Positions 13,918 to 19,861 of a stretch of 19,861 bases of DNA are shown here, in pieces. The position numbers and the translations under genes were made by a program. The notes beneath the pieces are model-generated. The model saw nothing but the letters and a program-made list of their open reading frames with translations, ran no database searches and was not told where the DNA came from. Source of the DNA: X23 sp050251575 (GTDB lineage: Bacteria; Bacillota; Clostridia; SK-Y3); contig JBFWMP010000037.1 in NCBI GenBank assembly GCA_050251575.1, positions 1 through 19,861 of the forward strand, written 5' to 3'. Every line of letters starts with the position of its first letter. The stretch's first letter is position 1.

Positions 13918-15117
13918 CTATTTAACTCCCGCTGCAATTTTAATCTGTGCCTGATGATCTTGATTCACCAAACCATCATTATGTCGGGTGCTGTTTCTAA
14001 AATGCATATCAAAGTGACCCTTAAAATTATTTTCCTCTTTTATATTTTCTATATCATGGGGCATATTACTAACAGACGCTGCTATCTTTCTTCCATTGAC
14101 TTCTACGATTGATGCTCTTTCAGTCCAACTCCACTTGTTTCCCCATATTTCATACATAATTGCTGCATCTTGTGCCGTCAGCGGCTCACAATCGCCATGG
14201 TTTGCCCCTGTGCTTCTTACGATATTATAGCTTTTCCCTGTAGCAAAATCTGTTACTTTTGCTTTAGCACCTATTGGAAATACATATTGTGCCTGTGTCC
14301 ACCAATCTAAATATTCGCCATATTGTAACCCCGGCGTAGCAGTAATTGGAATATGATGTACTGGTATCTTTAGCTTTTGCCCTACACTTAACATAGAACT
14401 TAATGTCAGATTATTGGTCTTTAGTAATTCTGTCTGGGGAATCCCATATTTTATGCTAAGATTCCATATGATATCCCCTCTTTGCACAATATGCTCAATA
14501 TAAGTAATATATGGCTGCGTATTTGTTGAAGGCACCTGCGGCTGTGTCTCCCCATTTGACGGAATAATGAGCTTCTGTCCAATATATATAATTGAAGATT
14601 CTGTTAAATTATTCGCTTCTAAAATTTCCTGTGCAGAAACCCCATATTTTACACCTATCTTCCATATTGTCTCACTACTTGCAACAGTATGAAGTGTATT
14701 ATTTCCCGCTGGCTTAGTTGGCCCAGGTATGTATATTTTTTGTCCTATTATAAGCTGTTTGTACGGATCGATTTTATTAAGATCAGTGATGGACCGAATA
14801 GTAACTTTGTATGCATCGGCGATCTTCCATAATACATCTCCACTCTTCACAGTATACTCAATTGTACTGTCAGGAACAATTACCGGTATCTTAAGCTGCT
14901 GCCCTATATTAATATTTGTTCTGCTAATATTATTAGCTGTCATAAGTGCGTTAAGGCTTATGCCATACTTTTCGCTGATTTTCCATAATGACTCTCCTGA
15001 TACAACCGTATGGGTTACATAGGTATTATAATCCGCTAGCGCATGAGTTCCCGGATAAAATGTCAATACGGCTGAGACCCCAAGTATCGCCAATCCTTTA
15101 ATCAACTTGTTTCTCAT
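13918..15117 (-). CDS. secreted four-LysM protein with uncharacterised C-terminal domain
   Basis: 399 residues. A signal peptide (about 1-28, ending HALA) precedes four LysM repeats (about 34-78, 87-131, 142-186 and 208-253), each with the GExLWKI...YG...NN...GQxLxIP pattern, for binding peptidoglycan or spore cortex. The last 130 residues form a separate conserved-looking domain (GEYLDWWTQAQYVFPIG, HGDCEPLTAQD, KWSWTERASIVEVNGRKIAA, GHFDMHFRNSTRH). Its several His and Asp residues suggest a metal-binding or catalytic role, but I know no assigned function. ATG start with AGGAGG 6 nt upstream. An 80-nt nested inverted repeat with a U tract lies about 48 nt before the start. A spore or cell-wall role is inferred from LysM and the sporeforming context. 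Confidence 0.92.
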   Translation of the reverse strand: MRNKLIKGLAILGVSAVLTFYPGTHALADYNTYVTHTVVSGESLWKISEKYGISLNALMTANNISRTNINIGQQLKIPVIVPDSTIEYTVKSGDVLWKIADAYKVTIRSITDLNKIDPYKQLIIGQKIYIPGPTKPAGNNTLHTVASSETIWKIGVKYGVSAQEILEANNLTESSIIYIGQKLIIPSNGETQPQVPSTNTQPYITYIEHIVQRGDIIWNLSIKYGIPQTELLKTNNLTLSSMLSVGQKLKIPVHHIPITATPGLQYGEYLDWWTQAQYVFPIGAKAKVTDFATGKSYNIVRSTGANHGDCEPLTAQDAAIMYEIWGNKWSWTERASIVEVNGRKIAASVSNMPHDIENIKEENNFKGHFDMHFRNSTRHNDGLVNQDHQAQIKIAAGVK

Positions 15118-15164
15118 AGTATTCCTCCTCTGAGATTTACATAATATAGATTTTTAACTAAAAA

Positions 15165-15244
15165 AACAGAACAACTCTTCAGAAACCTTCTCACAAAAAT
15201 TTATCAGTCCTTATGTGAGATTATGTAACCTTGATTGTTCTGTT
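15165..15244 (-). promoter_or_regulatory. 80-nt nested inverted repeat with U tract, structured leader or terminator
   Basis: Perfect 10-bp outer arms (AACAGAACAA at 15165..15174, TTGTTCTGTT at 15235..15244) and perfect 7-bp inner arms (TCTCACA at 15189..15195, TGTGAGA at 15214..15220) are separated by 14-nt internal-loop strands on each side. On the minus strand the outer stem runs into a U tract. It lies 82 nt past the radical-SAM gene and 48 nt before the LysM gene, so it may be a terminator for the first, an attenuating leader for the second, or a small RNA. It fits no riboswitch class I recognise. Confidence 0.6.
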
Positions 15245-15325
15245 ATATATATCGTCAATTCATGGAGAAACTTGAGATGTAAATAATGGTAGTCTGGTTT
15301 TATGTAAATCAATTTGTAATATATT

Positions 15326-16444
15326 TTATCTTTTGGAAAATTTCTGTGCAATCTGGTACATTCTCGGGGCGGCATATTCAAAAAATTCCATATAGGATGA
15401 GCAGTAATAATTCAATACCGGCTTGCCGTCCTCAAAAGGTTCCCTAGATCTTCTGCACCCTCCACGGCACAAGTTGACCCACTTACACTTCTTACATTTG
15501 GGATCAATATGCCTTGAAGTCTCAACAAATCTCTCTGCTGCAGCCGTACTTCGAAGCTCATCAAAACCATCATGCTCGATATTGCCCAAATACCATTCAT
15601 CCACTACATAAAAATCGCAAGGATATACTCCCCCATCTGCTTCAACTACAAATTGGCAGGAGCATTCCCCTAGCATGCCGCAGGCCTCCGGTCGTATGCC
15701 CATCATTGTTCCCACTAAGTTGTCAAAATACCGTATGCTTACCATATTCCCTTTCACCATATCATCATACCAACAGTCAAAAAGATTCTTCAAAAATACA
15801 GTAAACTTTTGAGGTGTTAATGAATAATCATGTTCACCCGGTTTTTCATTCAAAGGATCTAAACAAGGGATGAATTGTAAATATTTAAAATCATTTTTCT
15901 TAAAGAATTGATATATCTTATTCGCATGCCTTGCAACATACCCATTAACAACAAACAAAATATTATATTCAACCTTGTATTTATTAAAAAGCTGTACTGT
16001 ATTCATTACCTTTGTAAAAGAACCCTTATCTCTTGCATCAACTCTCATTGAGTCATGAATGTCTTTAGGTCCATCTAGAGAAAGACCTACAAGAAAATGA
16101 TTATCTGAAAGAAATTCTGCCCATTCACCATCAATAATGACACCGTTGGTTTGCAAGGCATTGTTAATCCTTATATTTTTGGTATTGTGTTTTTTCTCCA
16201 GCTGTATTAACTCTTTAAAAAAATCTAATCCGGCAAGTGTTGGTTCCCCTCCTTGAAAAGCAAATGTGCATTCCTGGTCTGCATATTCAAGCGCTCTCAC
16301 AACTAACGATTCTAACGTTTCAATACTCATAATGCCATAAGATTCTATCATGCGATTTTCCGCTATAGAATGGTAAAAGCAATATTTGCATCTTAAGTTA
16401 CAACTGCTCGAAGCCGGCTTTATTAATAAATTTAGTGGCGGCAT
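15326..16444 (-). CDS. anaerobic sulfatase-maturating enzyme (radical SAM/SPASM)
   Basis: 372 residues, closely resembling the characterised Clostridium perfringens anSME. The radical-SAM cluster is C15-x3-C19-x2-C22 (CNLRCKYC), followed by FQGGEP. The SPASM region has Cys at 255, 261, 276, 317, 320, 326, 330 and 348, and the catalytic base Asp277 in PCDFY; these are the same positions as in the C. perfringens enzyme. It converts an active-site Cys or Ser of sulfatases to formylglycine without oxygen. ATG start with AAGGAT 8 nt upstream. It follows the CHR transporter pair by 67 nt with no terminator, so it may be the last gene of that operon. No sulfatase gene is in the window. Confidence 0.93.
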   Translation of the reverse strand: MPPLNLLIKPASSSCNLRCKYCFYHSIAENRMIESYGIMSIETLESLVVRALEYADQECTFAFQGGEPTLAGLDFFKELIQLEKKHNTKNIRINNALQTNGVIIDGEWAEFLSDNHFLVGLSLDGPKDIHDSMRVDARDKGSFTKVMNTVQLFNKYKVEYNILFVVNGYVARHANKIYQFFKKNDFKYLQFIPCLDPLNEKPGEHDYSLTPQKFTVFLKNLFDCWYDDMVKGNMVSIRYFDNLVGTMMGIRPEACGMLGECSCQFVVEADGGVYPCDFYVVDEWYLGNIEHDGFDELRSTAAAERFVETSRHIDPKCKKCKWVNLCRGGCRRSREPFEDGKPVLNYYCSSYMEFFEYAAPRMYQIAQKFSKR

Positions 16445-16511
16445 ATTTATTCATCCTTACTATATAATATTTGAGTTTTATAACCTACAGCTTTGATTAA
16501 TATATTGTATA

Positions 16512-17096
16512 TCATATCATATAAAACAAAATTACTCCCATCACCCCTGACCCAATTATCGTAAGTATCGGATCTAACTTGAACTTAATCAGAGCCAGTA
16601 AAGTTAGGATAAGTATAGCAATGCTGCCTAAATTAATTACATCTAAGGGATTAACAAAAAACTTTTGAATAATCTCCGGTGAAAACTCATGGTTAAGCAC
16701 AGCGGTCTCAGATACAAAGACAGCCGCAGTCACTATAAGTCCTGCAACAACAGGTCTAATCCCATAAAATATTAAGATGTTCAAGGGATGCTTTTGAAAT
16801 TTAAAAAAATAATTTGAAACGATTAAAATTAAAACTAATGATGGAATTGCAACCCCGATAGTTGCTGCTGCACCTCCCAATATTCCTGCGGCCTTATATC
16901 CTACAAAAGTTGCCGAATTAACAGCGATAGGACCAGGCGTCATCTCAGCAATTGCAATAACATCTACAAACTCAGACGAGGTTAGCCAGCCATTTATTTC
17001 TATCTCTTTTTGGATAAGAGGAATCATTGCATATCCGCCACCAAAGCTGAATAATCCAATCTTCATAAAGGTTAAAAGAAGTTTAAGATAAATCAC
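16512..17096 (-). CDS. CHR-family (chromate-type) transporter, half-size, second of pair
   Basis: 194 residues, one CHR domain with about six hydrophobic segments. The family signatures are visible: FSFGGGYAMIPLIQKEI (about 17-33) and TPGPIAVNSATFVGYK (about 53-68). Short CHR proteins occur as tandem pairs that work together, as in Bacillus subtilis YwrA/YwrB, and can export chromate, a sulfate analogue; the physiological substrate is often unknown. GTG start; the GTGA overlaps the stop of the preceding copy by 4 nt, with GGAG just upstream, so the two are translationally coupled. It is 67 nt upstream of the sulfatase-maturase gene. Confidence 0.9.
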   Translation of the reverse strand: MIYLKLLLTFMKIGLFSFGGGYAMIPLIQKEIEINGWLTSSEFVDVIAIAEMTPGPIAVNSATFVGYKAAGILGGAAATIGVAIPSLVLILIVSNYFFKFQKHPLNILIFYGIRPVVAGLIVTAAVFVSETAVLNHEFSPEIIQKFFVNPLDVINLGSIAILILTLLALIKFKLDPILTIIGSGVMGVILFYMI

Positions 17097-17686
17097 TTGT
17101 CTCCACCAATCCTCTCTACTATTTTTTTTGCTGTATCTGGAAGCAACATATAAACCATCAGACCCATTAACGCTCCTCCAATAATGATAAAGATTGCATG
17201 AATATCCAATATTAAAATAAAAATGATAGTCAGAAATGTAATGGTGCCGGTTATTTTATCTTTGATGGCTGTCTTCCCAATCTTAACGGCTGCCATTAAT
17301 ATAAGTCCGACTACTGCTGATCTTATACCTAAAAATGCAGCCTTTACAATGGGATTATCCTGAAACTTAGTAAAGAAAGTTGCTATGATAGTAATAATGA
17401 TAAATGATGGTATTATAACACCTGCTGTAGCTATAAATGCGCCCTTTTTTCCTGCAATTTTGTAACCTACAAAAGTTGATGAGTTTATAGCTATCGCACC
17501 CGGCAAAGATTGAGATATAGCGAAAACGTCAATAATGTCTTCTTCATTAATCCACCCCTTTTTTGTTACCATCTCTTTTTCTATTAGTGAAATCATGGCA
17601 TATCCCCCGCCAAAAGTAAAACACCCGATTTTAAAAAAGGTTATAAAAATCTCAATAAGCTGTTTAATAGTACTTCTTTTGTCCAT
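17093..17686 (-). CDS. CHR-family (chromate-type) transporter, half-size, first of pair
   Basis: 197 residues, paralogous to the next gene: FTFGGGYAMISLIEKEMV near residue 23 and LPGAIAINSSTFVGYK near residue 60, then four further hydrophobic segments. The first loop is slightly longer (KEMVTKKGWINEED) than in the partner. ATG start with AGGAGG 7-8 nt upstream. That ribosome binding site contains the stop codon region of the upstream ROK gene (AGGAGGTAA), which implies one transcript and coupled translation. The pairing of a ROK sugar-type repressor with CHR transporters is unusual and leaves the substrate open. Confidence 0.9.
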   Translation of the reverse strand: MDKRSTIKQLIEIFITFFKIGCFTFGGGYAMISLIEKEMVTKKGWINEEDIIDVFAISQSLPGAIAINSSTFVGYKIAGKKGAFIATAGVIIPSFIIITIIATFFTKFQDNPIVKAAFLGIRSAVVGLILMAAVKIGKTAIKDKITGTITFLTIIFILILDIHAIFIIIGGALMGLMVYMLLPDTAKKIVERIGGDK

Positions 17687-17691
17687 CCTCT

Positions 17692-18350
17692 TTACCTCCT
17701 AGCTTTTTTGCTGTTTAACATGCACTCTACTGCTGCCACTGCTGCCCCTACTGCAATAGTATTATCTTTAAAATAGCCTCCCTTGCTGAAAACCACCTTG
17801 TTCTCTTGTGTCAAATAATGTTTCTTCTCTGCCACTTGTTTACATGTTCTAAAAAACAAGTCTGAATGTTTGATTAACGGTCCACTCAATATTATCAATC
17901 CGGGATTTAATAGGTTAATATAATTTGCCAGACCCGTACCTAGAATTGAAGCGGCGTCTATGATTATCTCCCTGGACACTTCATCACCTTCTTCTGCTGC
18001 AGTACAAATATCCTTATAATCAACATCCTCTAAAGATTTTGATATTACTGAAGACCGCCCTTTTCTTACTGCTGAAGTAAACGTACGTGTCACTGACGGA
18101 ATAGAGGAATATGCTTCAACACAGCCATAATTGCCACAGCTGCAGCATCGTCCATCTACATTAATAATCATATGCCCAAAAGCATCCTCTGCATCATTGA
18201 TAGTTCTTACAATATTGCCGGTTGAGATAGCACCTGTTCTTATTCCTATACCACAGTTAAAATATGCAATGTTTTTATAATCTCTTCCGCAGCCAAATAG
18301 TAGTTCTGCAAGCACAGCAGTATTGGCTCCGTTATCAATTAATACAGGTA
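17692..18350 (-). CDS. ROK-family regulator, C-terminal part (gene split by assembly gap)
   Basis: This is the 3' half of the gene that starts at 19136. It carries the ROK zinc motif (FGHMIINVDGRCCSCGNYGC), the VEAY segment and the C-terminal ROK strands (NLLNPGLIILSGPL, then GAAVAAVECML). Its upstream end, 18224..18350, is identical to 18451..18577 on the other side of the N block. Joining the two halves by collapsing one copy and the Ns gives 1218 nt, 406 codons in a single open frame, a normal ROK length. The M start that could be assigned at 18315 is therefore an artefact. The TAA stop lies within the ribosome binding region of the CHR transporter gene at 17686, so it heads that operon. 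Confidence 0.85.
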
Positions 18351-18577
18351 NNNNNNNNNNNNNNNNNNNNNNNNNNNNNNNNNNNNNNNNNNNNNNNNNN
18401 NNNNNNNNNNNNNNNNNNNNNNNNNNNNNNNNNNNNNNNNNNNNNNNNNNGAGATAGCACCTGTTCTTATTCCTATACCACAGTTAAAATATGCAATGTT
18501 TTTATAATCTCTTCCGCAGCCAAATAGTAGTTCTGCAAGCACAGCAGTATTGGCTCCGTTATCAATTAATACAGGTA
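18224..18577. repeat. 127-bp exact duplication flanking the N gap
   Basis: Bases 18224..18350 and 18451..18577 are identical over all 127 positions and abut the N block on each side. An exact copy ending precisely at the gap is the signature of two contig ends sharing one overlap that the scaffolder failed to merge; 127 is also a common largest k-mer size in short-read assembly. It is not likely to be a biological repeat. Confidence 0.9.
18351..18450. other. assembly gap of exactly 100 Ns
   Basis: One hundred consecutive Ns inside the ROK gene. The round length suggests a placeholder gap rather than a measured distance. Given the identical flanks, the true missing length is probably zero. 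Confidence 0.95.
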
Positions 18578-19136
18578 AATCAAGGGCTTGTTCAAGCATC
18601 TGTCTAATGGGTACATTTAGCCAGGATACTGCAGAAAAGTTGCGTGGATTGAGCACAACTCCCTCTTCCCGATTCATCGGACCTATTGTACCTAATCCAA
18701 CGCCTATAACAGACGACTTGCTTATTACTAACTGTTGCAAAGCATTATGAATTAATTCGGAAATCGCTTCTACAGTCCTTATAGGAGTGAATGCTTGAGT
18801 CATTAAAAACTGCTTTTTAAAAACAATTTTCATTTTTAAATTTGTAATGACTACTTGAGTATAAATTCTGGAAATATCTATTCCTATAGCATAATGCCTG
18901 CTAGGATTCACATCGTATAGAACCGGCTTTCTTCCCCCTGACGATTCACCAATTCCCATCTCAACAATGAGTTTCTGCTCTTCCAAAGGCTGCATCACCC
19001 TATTCATGGAAGTTAATTTCATTCCTGTCATAAGTATCAGGTCATTCTTAGTTAGCGGACCCTTCTTCTGGAGCAAGCTGAATAGTTCTTTCGCCTCTCC
19101 GCATAATCCTTGAAATACATTTCTATCTCCCATCAT
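18451..19136 (-). CDS. ROK-family regulator, N-terminal part (gene split by assembly gap)
   Basis: The 5' half of the regulator. An N-terminal winged helix-turn-helix (about residues 12-62, LTKNDLILMTGMKLTSMNRV) is followed by the ESSGGRKP linker and the ROK domain (GIDISRIYTQVVITN, GVGLGTIGPMNREEG). At the position of the kinase catalytic Asp (NDAN in ROK kinases) this protein has DNGANTAVLAE, Asp replaced by Gly, so it is a regulator without kinase activity. Two adjacent ATG codons exist (19136, 19133); GAAGG lies about 9 nt before the first. A strong promoter and a dyad overlapping its -10 lie just upstream, which suggests autoregulation. It heads the ROK-CHR-CHR (and perhaps sulfatase-maturase) operon. 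Confidence 0.88.
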
Positions 19137-19164
19137 TTTTCTCTACCTTCTTTAATAAAATATG

Positions 19165-19178
19165 TACTGTAAATAGTA
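19165..19178. promoter_or_regulatory. imperfect dyad overlapping the ROK promoter -10, possible operator
   Basis: TACTGTAAATAGTA has TACT/AGTA ends and partial inner symmetry, and it overlaps the -10 hexamer at 19175..19180. Repressor binding here would block transcription. The match is to position and symmetry only; no ROK consensus was applied. Confidence 0.3.
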
Positions 19179-19203
19179 TAGTATCTTTTTACCAAACTGG
19201 CAA
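19175..19203 (-). promoter_or_regulatory. sigma-A promoter of the ROK-CHR operon
   Basis: On the minus strand TTGCCA (19198..19203), exactly 17 nt, TATACT (19175..19180); each hexamer has one mismatch to consensus. The start site would be about 30 nt before the ATG at 19136. Confidence 0.7.
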
Positions 19204-19244
19204 TAAGTATGTATAATAAAAATTACAGCACATACTTTGATATT

Positions 19245-19285
19245 ATTTTGTATTCTTGATTTCTATACAATCAAGAATACAAAAT
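19245..19285. repeat. perfect 16-bp inverted repeat without U tract
   Basis: ATTTTGTATTCTTGAT and ATCAAGAATACAAAAT are exact reverse complements around a 9-nt loop, ending right at the stop codon of the ABC ATPase gene (19286). The minus strand continues AATATC, so a standard U tract is missing. It may still end or stabilise the ATPase mRNA, or be a binding site or small mobile palindrome. Confidence 0.75.
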
Positions 19286-19861
19286 CTAATAATTATGAAT
19301 ATGATAGTGAGAATGTTGTCCACCGTGCTTATGATAGTACTCATCAATCAAGTTTACATTGATTAGGAGTTCTTTGTTATCCAATATCTCATTTGTTTTT
19401 CCGTCCGCTGCTATCTGATGACTTTCACTAAACACAATTATCCTGCTTGATATTTCTTGCACCAATTCTAGATTATGTGTACTTGTTATAATCGTCTTAC
19501 CTGCCATATTTAACTGCATTAATAAATTGACAAGCCATCTTTGACTTTTAGGATCCAACCCATTCGTAGGCTCATCTAAAATAAATACATCAGGATTCGT
19601 AACAAGAACAGATGCTATGGCAACCTTCTTTTTCTCTCCTCCGCTCAAACGGTATGGCGGACGGTCTCTCATAGTGCCCAAGCCTAGCATTTCAATAACA
19701 TCTTCGACCCTTTTAATAACTTCCTGCTCACTTAACCCCATCTGCAACGGACCAAAAGCAATTTCATCCCATACGCTGCTGCAAAACAACTGGACATCAG
19801 AATCTTGAAAAATAAAGCCCACTTTTCTATGATATTGTTTTGAAAAACTATCGTTCTCCAA
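19286..19861 (-). CDS. CbiO/EcfA-type ABC transporter ATPase, partial, histidine-rich tail
   Basis: The gene runs off the right edge; 192 codons including the stop are visible and the Walker A motif lies outside. What remains fits energy-coupling-factor ATPases: Q-loop block VGFIFQDSDVQLFCSSVWDE followed by IAFGPLQMGL, signature YRLSGGEKKKVAIAS, Walker B VFILDEPTNGLDP and H-loop TSTHN. The C-terminus is HKHGGQHSHYHIHNY, with six His in 15 residues, which suggests a cobalt or nickel importer (CbiO/NikO) rather than a vitamin ECF system. The frame is open at the edge, so an apparent TTG there is not a real start. The permease and substrate-binding genes are expected just to the right. Confidence 0.9.
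   Translation of the reverse strand: MENDSFSKQYHRKVGFIFQDSDVQLFCSSVWDEIAFGPLQMGLSEQEVIKRVEDVIEMLGLGTMRDRPPYRLSGGEKKKVAIASVLVTNPDVFILDEPTNGLDPKSQRWLVNLLMQLNMAGKTIITSTHNLELVQEISSRIIVFSESHQIAADGKTNEILDNKELLINVNLIDEYYHKHGGQHSHYHIHNY

Noticed and set aside
15165..15244. Cyclic di-GMP or cyclic di-AMP riboswitch ahead of the LysM gene
   Set aside because: The conserved cores of these riboswitches are absent; only nested stems are visible.
15412..15804. Small frames inside the radical-SAM gene
   Set aside because: They are alternative-frame shadows of a gene whose Cys ligands and length match the family exactly.
18224..18577. True tandem duplication inside the ROK gene
   Set aside because: The copies are exactly identical, touch the N block on both sides, and collapsing them restores a full normal ROK frame.

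Overview
The window looks like a chromosomal segment of an anaerobic, endospore-forming, low-GC Gram-positive bacterium of the class Clostridia. The evidence is AT-rich DNA, strong AGGAGG ribosome binding sites, an alpha/beta-type spore protein (SASP), a CtpB-type S41 protease beside ftsEX, and an oxygen-sensitive radical-SAM sulfatase-maturating enzyme. All recognised genes except one (6164..6688) lie on the minus strand, so transcription runs right to left. The species cannot be named from this sequence.

Left edge (1..373): no protein gene. It reads as the promoter and leader of an rRNA operon transcribed leftward out of the window: two sigma-A promoters, a boxA-like antitermination site, a 4-unit heptad repeat, and at the edge a match to the first bases of 16S rRNA. 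Next (374..2518) is a SigB-type partner-switching module: RsbV-like antagonist, RsbW-like anti-sigma factor with degenerate ATP-binding motifs, SigB-like sigma factor, and further downstream a second GHKL ATPase with intact motifs behind a SigB-type promoter. Then come lysS and greA, each with its own strong promoter, and a 339-residue protein of unknown function (4930..5949).

Middle (5950..13759): an AT-only palindrome and nested hairpin between divergent genes; a short papain-like amidase-domain protein converging on a SASP gene; a ROK-family repressor; then the cell-wall group ftsE-ftsX-M23 peptidase-ctpA, in which FtsEX would activate the coiled-coil M23 peptidoglycan hydrolase at the membrane, with the S41 protease behind a terminator. 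Upstream of ftsE is a CdaR/PucR-type regulator.

Right part (13918..19861): a secreted four-LysM protein with an uncharacterised C-terminal domain; an 80-nt nested inverted repeat; a radical-SAM anaerobic sulfatase-maturating enzyme; two half-size CHR (chromate-type) transporters overlapping by 4 nt; and a second ROK regulator whose stop codon lies in the ribosome binding site of the first transporter gene. These four genes form a probable operon. The ROK gene is interrupted by 100 Ns flanked by identical 127-bp copies, almost certainly an assembly artefact; collapsing the copies restores one 405-codon gene. The window ends inside the gene for a CbiO/EcfA-type ABC ATPase with a histidine-rich tail.
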